From positions 1 to 64,000 of the forward strand of contig NZ_RXOZ01000009.1 in the NCBI RefSeq assembly GCF_003991205.1: a DNA stretch of 64,000 nt, read 5' to 3'. Positions 51,270 through 61,204 of the stretch are shown piece by piece (within the stretch, counting starts at the first letter, position 1; each line of letters begins with the position of its first letter). Position numbers and translations under genes: made by a program. This DNA is from Georgenia sp. SYP-B2076. Lineage in GTDB: Bacteria > Actinomycetota > Actinomycetes > Actinomycetales > Actinomycetaceae. The notes under the pieces were generated by a model. That model saw only the letters and a list, made by a program, of their open reading frames with translations, was not told the DNA's origin and did no database searches.

Positions 51270-51928
51270 GCCGGTTGTGCCTCGATGATCATGGCGGGCG
51301 CGGGCCCGAAGGCGTCACGCGTCCCCTCGACGACGTTCCTCCCCATCGCCCGGGTGCCCCGGTAGCCGATGACCGCGCCGATGCCGAAGGGGGCGAGCCG
51401 GCCGAGGAGCAGGGCGCCGCCGCGGGTGGCGCCCGTGCGCACGAGCCTGCGGGTGAGCATGCGGTTGACGGCCTTGACCGTGCCGATGGGCAGCTTCGTC
51501 AGGGCGGCCTTCCCCCAGTACAGGGTCCCGAGGCCGACCTGCTCGGAGACGGCGTGCGCGCCGTCCTCGCCCAGCAGGGCCGCAAGCAGGAGCGTCCGGC
51601 GTCGCTCCACGTCGTCGACCTTCACGCCGTGGACGCTGGCCACCGCCATGACGTAGCCGGCGGACGCGGACAGGAACGCGGCGACCTGGCTCGAGGTGAG
51701 GAGCAGCGCGGTGCCGGTGCCGACCGCGGGCACCGCGGCGACCGCTCCCACCCCGCCGCCGAGCAGGGCCACCCGGCGCAGGTAGCGCTTGTCCAGCCTG
51801 GCGATCAGCTCCGCGGAGGTGGCGTGCGGGTGGGCGCGCCGCAGCGCCGCGACGCGCTGATGCGCCTTCGGGTTCGCCACCGCGCGGTCCACGAGGCGCA
51901 TGAAGAGGGTCGTGCCGCGCGCGCTCAC
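51266..51928 (-). CDS. EcsC-like conserved protein
   Basis: The 220-residue protein has hydrophobic stretches (VALLGGGVGAVAAVPAVGTGTALLLTSSQVAAFLSASAGYVMAV) and a pattern (RRTLLLAALLGEDGA...) reminiscent of the EcsC family. Function is unknown. The GTG start overlaps the OsmC stop (GTGA); an internal ATG at 51901 is an alternative. It is translationally coupled to both neighbours. Confidence 0.6.
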   Translation of the reverse strand: MSARGTTLFMRLVDRAVANPKAHQRVAALRRAHPHATSAELIARLDKRYLRRVALLGGGVGAVAAVPAVGTGTALLLTSSQVAAFLSASAGYVMAVASVHGVKVDDVERRRTLLLAALLGEDGAHAVSEQVGLGTLYWGKAALTKLPIGTVKAVNRMLTRRLVRTGATRGGALLLGRLAPFGIGAVIGYRGTRAMGRNVVEGTRDAFGPAPAMIIEAQPA

Positions 51929-52377
51929 TCCGCGGCCTCGTCCGTGAAGACGATGGTGTGCCCGGCGCCTGCGGCGAGCGTGCGCCCCACCGTGCACTGC
52001 TTCTCGATCGCGATCTCGGCCCGTTCAAGCATCTTCGTGCGTGCCTCCTCGGTCAGGTTGGCCATGTCGGTGACGATCTCGACCGTCATCGACTCGTAGC
52101 GGTTCTCGTCCTGGTTCTTGTCGTTGGAGACGCCGACGACGGCCTCGAAGTCGTCGCCGAGTCCGTAGGCAAGGCGGTGGTCGGCGGACAGGGCGCTGCA
52201 CGCGGCGAGCGCGATCTGCAGCAGCTCGCCGGGGGAGAACACCCCGTCGGCCTTGCTGTCACCGATCAGCACCTCGGCGCCGCGCGCGTTGCGGCCGGTA
52301 TAGGCACGGCTTCCCGTGCGCTCCGCCCACAGGGCGGGCGAGGGGGTGTCTTCAGGATCCGGGTCGACATCGCTCAT
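51925..52377 (-). CDS. OsmC-family peroxiredoxin-like protein
   Basis: The 150-residue protein has the two OsmC redox cysteines, in LAACSALSADHR and KQCTVGRTLAAG, with a conserved arginine. It should reduce organic hydroperoxides with low-molecular-weight or lipoyl thiols. It heads an operon with an EcsC-like and an aldo/keto reductase gene, consistent with a stress or detoxification role. The start is uncertain: ATG at 52377 has a weak ribosome site and an in-frame ATG lies about 40 bases upstream. Confidence 0.85.
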   Translation of the reverse strand: MSDVDPDPEDTPSPALWAERTGSRAYTGRNARGAEVLIGDSKADGVFSPGELLQIALAACSALSADHRLAYGLGDDFEAVVGVSNDKNQDENRYESMTVEIVTDMANLTEEARTKMLERAEIAIEKQCTVGRTLAAGAGHTIVFTDEAAE

Positions 52378-52484
52378 GCGGACGATCGTCGCACGTGGCG
52401 CCGACGTCGGCTCGGCCATCGCGCCGGGAAGGAGCGCCCCGGCGCGCAGGACGGGTGTGGGCGGGTGGGCGTAGCGTCGCCCGG

Positions 52485-53435
52485 GTGGAGGACCACGCCG
52501 GGCGCGGGGCCGATGACGTCCTGGTCCGCGGTCGGGGGCTGCGCAAGATGTTCGGGAGCCTCGCCGCGGTGGACGGCATCGACTTCGTGGTGCGCCGCGG
52601 CGAGGCGTTCGGGTTCCTCGGGCCCAACGGCGCCGGCAAGTCCTCGACCATGAGGATGATCGGCGCGGTCTCACCCGTCTCGGGCGGCGAGCTGACGATC
52701 TTCGGCCTGGACCCCGCGGCGCACGGGCCGGCCATCCGGGCGCGCCTGGGCGTCGTCCCGCAGCGCGACACCCTCGACGAGGAGCTCACCGTCGAGGAGA
52801 ACATCTGGATCTACGGCCGCTACTTCGGCCTCTCCCGCCGGGTGGTGCGCGAGCGCGCCACGGAGCTGCTGGGGTTCGCCCAGCTCACCGAGCGCGCCGG
52901 GTCCAAGGTGGAGCCACTCTCGGGCGGGATGAAGCGGCGGCTGACCATCGCCCGCTCGCTGGTCAGCGACCCGGAAATCCTCCTCCTCGACGAGCCCACC
53001 ACCGGGCTGGACCCGCAGGCGCGCCACGCCCTGTGGGACCGCCTGTTCCGGCTCAAGCGGCAGGGCGTGACCCTGGTGCTGACCACGCACTACATGGACG
53101 AGGCCGAGCAGCTGTGCGACCGGCTCGTGGTCATGGACCACGGCAAGATCGTGGCCGCGGGTTCCCCGCGCGAGCTCATCGAGCGCTACTCGACCCGCGA
53201 GGTCCTCGAGCTCCGGTTCCCCTCCGACGACCACGCGCAGTACGCCGCCCGGGTGGGCGGCGTCGGCGAGCGCGTGGAGGTGCTCCCGGACCGGTTGCTC
53301 GTCTACGCGGGCGACGGCGACGCCGCCGCCTCCGCGGTCCACGCCCGCGGGCTGGAACCGATGTCCGCGCTGGTGCGCCGCTCCACGCTGGAGGACGTCT
53401 TCCTCTTCCTCACGGGCCGGACGCTGGTGGACTGA
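52485..53435 (+). CDS. ABC exporter ATPase (NodI/DrrA-like)
   Basis: The 316-residue ATPase has GPNGAGKSS, VPQRDTLDEELTVEEN, LSGGMKRRLTIARSL, LLLDEPTTGLDP and TTHYMDEAEQLCDRL, all intact. It is the energising subunit of an ABC-2-type exporter. The GTG at 52485 is the likeliest start. Its stop overlaps the first permease start (TGATG). Confidence 0.9.
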   Translation: MEDHAGRGADDVLVRGRGLRKMFGSLAAVDGIDFVVRRGEAFGFLGPNGAGKSSTMRMIGAVSPVSGGELTIFGLDPAAHGPAIRARLGVVPQRDTLDEELTVEENIWIYGRYFGLSRRVVRERATELLGFAQLTERAGSKVEPLSGGMKRRLTIARSLVSDPEILLLDEPTTGLDPQARHALWDRLFRLKRQGVTLVLTTHYMDEAEQLCDRLVVMDHGKIVAAGSPRELIERYSTREVLELRFPSDDHAQYAARVGGVGERVEVLPDRLLVYAGDGDAAASAVHARGLEPMSALVRRSTLEDVFLFLTGRTLVD

Positions 53436-54262
53436 TGACCGCGCCGACGGCCCGCGCCCGGACGAGGGTGCCGTCCCGGCCGCCCGGAGGGGTGGGCTGG
53501 GGCCCGGTCTTCGAGTACTGGTGGACGCAGTACCGCCGCACCTGGATCAGCAGCGTGGTGAGCCGCTTCCTCATGCCGGTGCTGTTCCTCGTCTCCATGG
53601 GGATGGTCGTCGGCGGCCTCGTGGACCGGGCGGCCGGCGGCGTGGACGGCATGCCGTACCTGCGGTTCGTGGTGCCGGGGATCCTCGCCGCCCAGGCGAT
53701 GTGGACCGCGGTGGGGGAGTCCACGTACAGCGTGCTGGGCGCGCTGCGGTGGACGCGGCAGTACCACGCCATGCTCGCCACGCCGCTGGGCGTGCTCGAC
53801 GTCCTCATCGGGCACCTGGCCTACGTCGCGCTCTCCATCGCGTTCGGCACCGTCGTCTTCGTCGCCGTCGCCGCCCTCTTCGGCGCCTGGGCGTCGTGGT
53901 GGGTGCTGCTCGCCGTCCCCGTGGTGGTGCTCACCGGCCTGGCGTTCGCGGTGCCGTGCTTCGCCTACACCGCCCAGTACGCCGAGAGCGCCGAGAGCGG
54001 GTTCTCGCTCATCTTCCGGCTCGTCGTCACGCCCCTCTTCCTCGTCTCGGGGACCTTCTTCCCCGTCGAGCAGCTGCCCGCGCCGCTGCGGGCGGTGGCC
54101 TGGGTGACTCCGCTGTGGCACGGGGTCTCGGCCACGCGGTCCCTCGCCGCGGGGACGCCGGAGTGGGGCGCCGTCGCCGGGCACCTGGCCTTCCTCCTGC
54201 TGGTGGTGGGCGCGTCCGGCTGGTGGGCGTGGCGGGCGTTCCGCCGGAGGCTGGTCGTGTGA
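53435..54262 (+). CDS. ABC-2-type permease 1
   Basis: The 275-residue protein has six predicted membrane helices and ABC-2 features (SRFLMPVLFLVSMGMVVGGL, FFPVEQLPAPLRAVAWVTPLWHGV). It is coupled by overlapping codons to the ATPase before it and the second permease after it. Substrate unknown. Confidence 0.9.
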   Translation: MTAPTARARTRVPSRPPGGVGWGPVFEYWWTQYRRTWISSVVSRFLMPVLFLVSMGMVVGGLVDRAAGGVDGMPYLRFVVPGILAAQAMWTAVGESTYSVLGALRWTRQYHAMLATPLGVLDVLIGHLAYVALSIAFGTVVFVAVAALFGAWASWWVLLAVPVVVLTGLAFAVPCFAYTAQYAESAESGFSLIFRLVVTPLFLVSGTFFPVEQLPAPLRAVAWVTPLWHGVSATRSLAAGTPEWGAVAGHLAFLLLVVGASGWWAWRAFRRRLVV

Positions 54263-55113
54263 CCGCGCCGCGGACGCGCACGGCACGTGGCTCGCCCGGT
54301 GCCGCGTCGGCCGCCGCGCGCCTGGTCGCCCGCGCGGTGCCCGTCCCCGCCGGCGCCGGGATGGCGCGGGTCCTCGTCGAGCGCAACGTCATCGCGTTCC
54401 GGCGCGCCTGGCTCCTGCTGGTCTCCGGCTTCGCCGAGCCCGTGTTCTACCTGTTCTCCCTGGGCATCGGGGTCGGCGCCCTCGTCCGCACCGTGACGAC
54501 CGACTCGGGCGCCGTGGTTCCCTACGCCACCTTCGTGGCGCCCGCGCTGCTGGCCTCCTCGGCCATGAACGGCGCGGTCATGTCCACGTTCAACGTCTTC
54601 TTCAAGCTCAAGTACGCGCACCTGTACGACTCCGTGCTCGCCACGCCGCTGGGGCCGCGGGACGTGGCGGTGGGGGAGGTCGCCTGGTCGCTGAGCCGGG
54701 GCACGATCTACTCCGCCGCCTTCCTCCTGGTCGCGGCGGCGGCCGGGATGGTGGGGTCGTGGTGGGCGGTCCTGGCCCTGCCCGCCGCCGTCCTCATCGG
54801 CTTCGCGTTCTCCGCGGTGGGCATGTTCGCGATGACCTACATGCGCTCGTGGGTGGACCTGGACCTCGTCACCCTCGCCATCCAGCCGCTGTTCCTCTTC
54901 TCCGCCACCTTCTTCCCCCTCGCGGCCTACCCCGTCTCCCTCCAGGTCCTCGTCCAGGTCACGCCGCTGTACCACGGGGTGGCGCTCGAGCGGGCGCTCA
55001 TGCTCGGCGACGTCGGCCCGGCCCTGCTCGTGCACGTCGCCTATCTCGCGCTGCTCGGGCTCGCCGGCGTCGTGGGGGCGGCGCGCCGGATCGAGCGGCT
55101 GCTCCTGTCCTGA
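54259..55113 (+). CDS. ABC-2-type permease 2
   Basis: The 284-residue protein starts at a GTG overlapping the previous stop (GTGTGA). It is paralogous to permease 1: SGFAEPVFYLFSLGIGVGAL, FFPLAAYPVSLQVLVQVTPLYHGVALERAL. Together with permease 1 it would form a heterodimeric channel of a NodIJ/daunorubicin-type exporter. Confidence 0.9.
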   Translation: MTAPRTRTARGSPGAASAAARLVARAVPVPAGAGMARVLVERNVIAFRRAWLLLVSGFAEPVFYLFSLGIGVGALVRTVTTDSGAVVPYATFVAPALLASSAMNGAVMSTFNVFFKLKYAHLYDSVLATPLGPRDVAVGEVAWSLSRGTIYSAAFLLVAAAAGMVGSWWAVLALPAAVLIGFAFSAVGMFAMTYMRSWVDLDLVTLAIQPLFLFSATFFPLAAYPVSLQVLVQVTPLYHGVALERALMLGDVGPALLVHVAYLALLGLAGVVGAARRIERLLLS

Positions 55114-55160
55114 GGTCCCGGCGACGGGCCGCCGCGGGCCACGGCGGCTACGTTGTCCCC

Positions 55161-56591
55161 GTGCCCACCACGAACGAGCTGCGCCCGCTGCCCGACTCGG
55201 TGATCGTCGTCCTGTACGGCGCCACCGGTGACCTCGCCGGCCGGATGGTCCTGCCCGCCCTGGCCGAGGTCCACGAGCGGGACCTGACGCCCGCCAACTG
55301 GCGGCTCGTGGGCTGCGCGCGCGACGACCTCGACGACGAGGGCTTCCGGCGCCGGTTCGAGGAGTCGGTGAGCCGGAGCAGAGGCTCGCTGCCGGATGAC
55401 TGGTCCACGGTCCGTGAGCGGGCGCGCTACGCCAAAGGCTTCAGCGAGGACGACCCCGGCACGCTGCCCCAGCTGCTGCAGGAGCTGCGCGGCGAGCTGG
55501 CGGGCTCGGGGAGCGAGCCGCTGGTCCTCCACTTCCTCGCGGTGCCCCCCGCCGCATTCGGCCCCATCACGCGTGGCCTCGGTGCCCACGGCCTCGCCGA
55601 GGGGGCGCGCGTCGTCTACGAGAAGCCCTACGGCACCTCGCTGCAGTCGTTCGAGGAGCTCGACGCGCTCGTCAAGGAGGTCCTGGACGAGGAGCAGGTC
55701 TTCCGCATCGACCACTTCCTGGGCAAGGAGGCCGTGCAGTCGATCTATGCCATCCGCTTCGCGAACCAGCTCTTCGGCTCCGAGTGGAGCAAGGAGAGCG
55801 TCGAGCAGGTCCAGATCGACGTGCCCGAGGACCTCGACGTCGCCAACCGTGCCGCGTTCTACGAGGCCACGGGCGCGGCGCTCGACATGCTCGTGACGCA
55901 CCTGTTCCAGGTGGCCGGCCAGGTGGCCATGGACCCCCCGGCGGACCTGCGCGACCCCGACAGCGTGCTGGACGCGCGGGAGGAGGTCCTGAAGTCCTTC
56001 CGCCCGCTAGACCCCGCGCGCGACGTCGTCCTCGGCCAGTTCGACGGGTACACCTCGATCGACGGCGTCCCGGCGAACTCGGTGCAGGACACGTTCGTCG
56101 CGGCGCGGCTGTGGGTCGACACCGACCGGTGGCGCGGGGTGCCGTTCCTCCTGCGCACCGGCAAGCGCATGGCCCGCAAGGACCAGCGCATCACACTGGT
56201 GCTGCGCCCCCCGGAGGGGCCGTTGATGGACGAGCTCCACGAGCCGAACACCATCGAGATCGGCTTCGCCGGGGACGGAGAGGTCATCCTCGGCATCACC
56301 GTCAAGACGCCGGGCCCCGACCTCACGTTCTCCTCGGGCCGGGCGCGGCTCGACCTCGACGACGTCCCGGGCGGCGAGCCGCTCTCGGCGTACGCGTCGC
56401 TCATCCAGGACGCCCTGGTCGGGGACAGGTCCCTCTTCACCACCGCGGAGGGCCTGCGCGCCGCGTTCACGGCGTTCGCCCCGCTGCAGGGCCCGGACCG
56501 CCCCACGCCCGTGCCGTACGCGCCGGGCTCGTGGGGGCCGCAGGAGGCGCGCCGGCTGGCGGAGCCGCGCCGGTGGATGCTGGGCGAGTAG
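55161..56591 (+). CDS. zwf: Glucose-6-phosphate dehydrogenase
   Basis: The 476-residue enzyme has GATGDLAGRMV (NADP-binding), EKPYGTSLQSF, the active-site motif RIDHFLGKE and, further on, PEGPLMDELHEPNTIEI. It makes 6-phosphogluconolactone and NADPH. It starts at a GTG and is slightly shorter than the usual 490-510 residues. No opcA or pentose-phosphate genes flank it, so it may be a secondary isozyme. Confidence 0.93.
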   Translation: MPTTNELRPLPDSVIVVLYGATGDLAGRMVLPALAEVHERDLTPANWRLVGCARDDLDDEGFRRRFEESVSRSRGSLPDDWSTVRERARYAKGFSEDDPGTLPQLLQELRGELAGSGSEPLVLHFLAVPPAAFGPITRGLGAHGLAEGARVVYEKPYGTSLQSFEELDALVKEVLDEEQVFRIDHFLGKEAVQSIYAIRFANQLFGSEWSKESVEQVQIDVPEDLDVANRAAFYEATGAALDMLVTHLFQVAGQVAMDPPADLRDPDSVLDAREEVLKSFRPLDPARDVVLGQFDGYTSIDGVPANSVQDTFVAARLWVDTDRWRGVPFLLRTGKRMARKDQRITLVLRPPEGPLMDELHEPNTIEIGFAGDGEVILGITVKTPGPDLTFSSGRARLDLDDVPGGEPLSAYASLIQDALVGDRSLFTTAEGLRAAFTAFAPLQGPDRPTPVPYAPGSWGPQEARRLAEPRRWMLGE

Positions 56592-56885
56592 CGCCCGCGA
56601 CCGCCACCGCGAACTGCCCTCTCCGGACCGCGATCGGGGGGTAGCGTGGCGGTCGCACCTGGCTCAACGGCGAGCCAGGGGCGTTCCCCCTCCACCGCGC
56701 CATCGCCCTCGACCGCGCCATCGCCCTCGACTGGGTCGCCTCGCCCGGGACCGGCCGCGTGGTCGGGGCGCGAAGGACCGAGATCGGCGCATCATGGGAG
56801 CGAGGCTCCGCGCCGAGCGCGGGCGCCCGCCGGCCGTGCCCGGGCGGCGAACGCCCGCGAGCCGCCCGTTCATCGAGGAGAGCAC

Positions 56886-59800
56886 ATGAGCACCCGGTAC
56901 GCCCCGCAGGACGACGCGTCCGACGTCGCACGCCGTCGCCCGGGCCCCGCCACGTCCCCGTCCGGAGCCGGGACCCCGGCCGGTCCGGGCGTCGCGGAGG
57001 TGCCGGCCGACGTCGTCGAGGTGCCGGCAGACGTCGCCGCGCTGGTCGAGGACGCGGTGGCCCTGGCCGGGGAGTGGCTGGAGCAGACCGAGCGGGGGCA
57101 GACCGCTGCGGAGCGGGCCTCCGCCGGGCAGCTCGCCGCGCTGGTGGGCGACGCCGAGGGGCTGGACCTCGCGGTGCGCTTCGTCGACCGCGTCGCCCGT
57201 CCCGAGGACGCGCGGGTGGCGGCCAAGGAGCTGGCGACGATCTCCGCCGCCGCGGCCGGCGGGTTCCTGCGGAGGACCGACCAGGCGCTGCTGGCCGCCG
57301 GCGCGAGGGCGGCGCGCCTGGCGCCGGGCGTCGTCGTGCCGCTGGCGCGCAAGCGGCTGCGCCAGCTCGTCGGGCACCTCGTGGTCGACGCCCGCGACCC
57401 CGCGCTGGCCGAGCACCTCGCGGCGGCGAGGGCGGACGGGTTCCGCCTCAACATCAACCTCCTGGGCGAGGCCGTCCTGGGGGAGGCCGAGGCGGCGGCC
57501 CGCGCCGCCCGCACCCGCGCCCTGCTGGGCCGCAGCGACGTCGACTACGTCTCCATCAAGGTCTCCTCCCTGGTCTCGCAGATCTCCACCTGGGACACGG
57601 AGGGCACCGTCGCCCACGTCCTTCAGCGGCTCCGGCCCCTCTACCGCGCCGCCGCGGCGCGCAGCCCGCACGCCTTCGTCAACCTCGACATGGAGGAGTA
57701 CCGCGACCTCGACCTGACCATCGAGGTCTTCACCGCGCTGCTGTCGGAACCCGAGTTCGCCGGCCTGGAGGCCGGCGTCGTGCTGCAGGCCTACCTGCCG
57801 GACTCGCTGGCCGCGCTCGAGCGCCTCGTCGCGTTCGCCGAGCGGCGCGTGGCCGCCGGCGGCGCTCCCATCAAGGTCCGGCTCGTCAAGGGCGCGAACC
57901 TGTCCATGGAGATCGTCGAGGCCGAGCTGCACGGCTGGGCCCAGGCGCCGTACGCGACCAAGGCCGACGTGGACGCGAACTACCTGCGCCTGGTCGAGCG
58001 GGCGCTGCGCCCCGACCTGGCCGGCGTGCTGCGCCTGGGCGTGGCCTCGCACAACCTCTACGACGTCGCCCTGGCGCACCTGCTCGCCGAGCGCCGCGGC
58101 GTCGGCCCGTCCCTCGACGTCGAGATGCTCCAGGGCATGGCCCCCGCGCAGGCCCGCGCCGTCAGGGACGCCGTCGGCGCCGTCCTGCTCTACACGCCCG
58201 TCGTGGCGCCCGAGGACTTCGACGTCGCCGTCTCCTACCTGGTCCGTCGGCTGGAGGAGAACGCCCAGCCGCAGAACTTCCTCCACGCGCTCTTCGCGGG
58301 CGACGGCGCCGCCATGGGCGAGCAGGAGGCCCGGTTCCGCGCGTCGGTCGCGGCCATGGCGGCCACCGCGCACCGCCCGCGACGGACGCCGGAGCGGCCG
58401 CCCTCCGGCCCGGCCTTCGCAAACACCACAGACTCCGACCCGGCCCTGCCCGCCATGCGGGTCTGGGCCGCGGACCGCGTCGCGGCCACCCCGGCGCCGC
58501 TGACGTCCCGGACGCTCGCCTCCGCCGCCGACGTCGACGCCGTCGTGGGCGCCGCCCGGGCCGCGCAGCCCGCCTGGGCCGCCCGGCCCGGCCGCGAGCG
58601 CGCCGCCGTCCTGCGCCGCACGGCCGACGAGCTCGAGGCCCGCCGCGGCGAGCTCGTCACGGCCATGGCCGCGGAGGGCGGCAAGACGGTCGCCGAGGCG
58701 GACCCGGAGGTCTCCGAGGCCGTCGACTTCGCCCGCTACTACGCGGGTCGCGCCGAGGAGCTCGAGCCGGGCGCCGGCCTCGCCGTCGACGGCGCGCGCT
58801 TCACGCCCGACCGCGTCACCCTGGTGACCCCGCCGTGGAACTTCCCCGTGGCGATCCCCACCGGCTCCGTCCTCGCCGCGCTGGCCGCGGGCTCCGCGGT
58901 CCTCATCAAGCCGGCCCACCCCGTGCCGGGCTGCACCGAGGTCGCCATGTCCGCCCTGCACGCGGCGCTCGCCGGCGCGCCGGCCGGGCTGCTCCAGGTC
59001 GTGCGGTCCGGAGAGGGCGACGTCGGCCGCGCCCTGGTCGCCCACCCGGACGTCGACACGGTCCTGCTCACCGGCTCCATCGAGACCGCCCGGATGTTCG
59101 CGTCCTGGCGGGCGGACCACCCGGGCGGCCCGCGCGTGCTCGCCGAGACCTCCGGGAAGAACTCCCTGGTCATCACGCCCGCCGCCGACTACGACCTCGC
59201 CGTCGCGGACCTGGTCAAGAGCGCCTTCGGCCACGCGGGCCAGAAGTGCTCCGCCGCGTCCCTCGTCATCCTCGTCGGCTCCGCCGGCCGCTCCGCCCGG
59301 CTGCGCCGCCAGCTCGTCGACGCCGTCTCCTCCCTCCGGGTCGGCTGGCCCGCCGACCTGGGGACGACCATGGGCCCCGTCATCGAGCCGCCCACCGGCA
59401 AGCTGCTGCGGGCCCTGACGACCCTGGAGCCGGGGGAGTCCTGGCTCGTGGAGCCCCGCCAGCTCGACGACACCGGCCGGCTGTGGTCGCCGGGGCTGAA
59501 GGACGGCGTCGCGCCGGGCTCGTTCTTCCACCTCACCGAGTGCTTCGGGCCCGTCCTCGGCATCATGCACGCCCGGACCCTCGGCGAGGCCGTGGAGCTC
59601 CAGAACGCCCCCGCGTTCGGGCTAACCGGCGGCCTGCACTCCCTCGACGCCGACGAGATCGACACCTGGCTCGACACCGTCGACGTCGGCAACGCCTACG
59701 TCAACCGCCACATCACCGGCGCGATCGTGCAGCGCCAGCCGTTCGGCGGCTGGAAGGACTCCGTGGTGGGGCCCGGCGCCAAGGCCGGCGGCCCGAACTA

Positions 59801-60470
59801 CGTCGCCCAGCTGGGCCGGTGGTCCGCCGACGGCGTCCCGCGCGGGCAGGCCGAGCCGATCCCCGCGGTGCGCCACGCCCTCGCCGACCTGACCGGCCTG
59901 GTCACCTCGCAGGCCGACCGGTCGTGGCTGCGCGCGGCCGTCGCCTCCGACGCCGCCGCGTGGACGGCGGAGCTCGGCCGGGAGGTCGACGCCACCGGCC
60001 TGCGCGCCGAGGAGAACACCTTCCGCTACCGGCCCCTGCCCGAGCTGACCGTGCGGGCCGGCGCGGGGGCGTCCGCCGTCGAGCTGGTGCGCGTGCTGCT
60101 GGCCGCCGAGCTCGCCGGCACCCCCGCGCGCGTCAGCCTGGACCCGGACCTCTCGGCGGAGCTCAAGGCGCTCGACGCCACCGGGGAGCCGGCACGCGCC
60201 GGGCTCCGGCGCCTGACGTCCGTGGTGGACGCCGTCGAGGGCGCCGACCAGCTCGTCGCCCGGGTGCGCGCGGGCGACGTCACGGGCCGCCTGCGCGTCA
60301 TCGGCGACGAGGCCCGGGTGCTGCCCGGCGCGCTCGCGGACGCGGGCGTCACCGTCCTCGCGCAGCCGGTGCTGGCCACGGGACGGCGCGAGCTCCTCAC
60401 GGTGCTGCGCGAGCAGGCCCTCTCCCGCACGCGGCACCGCTTCGGCCACCTGCCGCCCGGGCACCGCTGA
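56886..60470 (+). CDS. putA: Bifunctional proline dehydrogenase / P5C dehydrogenase
   Basis: The 1194-residue protein oxidises proline to glutamate in two steps. The FAD-dependent barrel spans about residues 60-510 (DYVSIKVSSL, RLVKGANLSME, SYLVRRLEENAQPQNFL). The aldehyde dehydrogenase part spans about 530-1000 (TPPWNFPVAIPTGSVLAAL, LAETSGKNSLVI with catalytic Glu, GQKCSAASL with catalytic Cys, QPFGGWKDSVVGPGAKAGG). About 190 residues follow beyond the enzyme domains. GAGGAG precedes the ATG. There is no N-terminal DNA-binding domain, so it does not autoregulate as in enterobacteria. The 294 bp upstream contain an 18-bp tandem repeat at 56694-56729 and no gene. Confidence 0.94.
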   Translation: MSTRYAPQDDASDVARRRPGPATSPSGAGTPAGPGVAEVPADVVEVPADVAALVEDAVALAGEWLEQTERGQTAAERASAGQLAALVGDAEGLDLAVRFVDRVARPEDARVAAKELATISAAAAGGFLRRTDQALLAAGARAARLAPGVVVPLARKRLRQLVGHLVVDARDPALAEHLAAARADGFRLNINLLGEAVLGEAEAAARAARTRALLGRSDVDYVSIKVSSLVSQISTWDTEGTVAHVLQRLRPLYRAAAARSPHAFVNLDMEEYRDLDLTIEVFTALLSEPEFAGLEAGVVLQAYLPDSLAALERLVAFAERRVAAGGAPIKVRLVKGANLSMEIVEAELHGWAQAPYATKADVDANYLRLVERALRPDLAGVLRLGVASHNLYDVALAHLLAERRGVGPSLDVEMLQGMAPAQARAVRDAVGAVLLYTPVVAPEDFDVAVSYLVRRLEENAQPQNFLHALFAGDGAAMGEQEARFRASVAAMAATAHRPRRTPERPPSGPAFANTTDSDPALPAMRVWAADRVAATPAPLTSRTLASAADVDAVVGAARAAQPAWAARPGRERAAVLRRTADELEARRGELVTAMAAEGGKTVAEADPEVSEAVDFARYYAGRAEELEPGAGLAVDGARFTPDRVTLVTPPWNFPVAIPTGSVLAALAAGSAVLIKPAHPVPGCTEVAMSALHAALAGAPAGLLQVVRSGEGDVGRALVAHPDVDTVLLTGSIETARMFASWRADHPGGPRVLAETSGKNSLVITPAADYDLAVADLVKSAFGHAGQKCSAASLVILVGSAGRSARLRRQLVDAVSSLRVGWPADLGTTMGPVIEPPTGKLLRALTTLEPGESWLVEPRQLDDTGRLWSPGLKDGVAPGSFFHLTECFGPVLGIMHARTLGEAVELQNAPAFGLTGGLHSLDADEIDTWLDTVDVGNAYVNRHITGAIVQRQPFGGWKDSVVGPGAKAGGPNYVAQLGRWSADGVPRGQAEPIPAVRHALADLTGLVTSQADRSWLRAAVASDAAAWTAELGREVDATGLRAEENTFRYRPLPELTVRAGAGASAVELVRVLLAAELAGTPARVSLDPDLSAELKALDATGEPARAGLRRLTSVVDAVEGADQLVARVRAGDVTGRLRVIGDEARVLPGALADAGVTVLAQPVLATGRRELLTVLREQALSRTRHRFGHLPPGHR

Positions 60471-60566
60471 GGCCGGCGCCCCCCGGCGAGCCCACCGCCC
60501 CGGGGAGCGTGCCGCCGGAGAGCGTGCCGCCCGGAGAGCGCGCCGGGGCGCCGCCCTGTGCCGCGC

Positions 60567-61061
60567 TCAGCGGGCGGCGAGGAACTCCAGGCCGATGCGG
60601 CGCTCGACGTCCACGACGTCGCCGACCGTCCTGGCCGCCGCCTCCTCGATCGGCTTGCCGAACAGCGGGATCGACGCCGTCACCTCGCCGTCGTACGTCT
60701 CGCGGCAGCCCTCCGCCGTCGGCGTCAGGCGCTGGGTGCCGGTGACCCGGACCGGCACGCCCTGGATGTCCAGCGCCAGGGTCGAGCCGCGGGAGCCGTC
60801 GGCCGCCGGGCCCTCCCACGCCTCCACCAGGCGCACGTCGAGGGACTCGCCGACGAGGGAGCGGAACCGGGCCGGGATCGAGGTGGTGGGCATCTTGATG
60901 CGCGAGGTCACCGTGAAGGCGCCGCCGTCGCGGTGGATCTCCTCCGCGTGCTCCAGCGCGCCCGTCGCCGCCATCTTCCGCGCGACGAACTCCTCGTCGG
61001 CCAGCATCGCGGCCACCGTCAGGGGATCGGCGGGATAGTCGATCGTGGCGGAGAAGTGCAC
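60567..61061 (-). CDS. DUF2505 (SRPBCC-like) protein
   Basis: The 164-residue protein starts VHFSATIDYPADPLTVAAMLADEEFVARKMAATGA and fits DUF2505, an actinobacterial START/SRPBCC-fold family presumed to bind a hydrophobic ligand. The GTG at 61061 starts the conserved sequence; an upstream extension is not family-like. It is divergent from pdtaS. Confidence 0.8.
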   Translation of the reverse strand: MHFSATIDYPADPLTVAAMLADEEFVARKMAATGALEHAEEIHRDGGAFTVTSRIKMPTTSIPARFRSLVGESLDVRLVEAWEGPAADGSRGSTLALDIQGVPVRVTGTQRLTPTAEGCRETYDGEVTASIPLFGKPIEEAAARTVGDVVDVERRIGLEFLAAR

Positions 61062-61204
61062 GGGTGCCCCCGGGGTCTGGTCGGCTGCCCTCACGGGCCG
61101 GAACAGCCCCAGCGTAGTGTCCGGGGGCGTCGCCGCCCGGGCCGGACGCCCGCGGCCGCGGGCGTCCGGTCTGTGCACCCGCCGCTCTCCCCTAGTGTGG
61201 AGCC

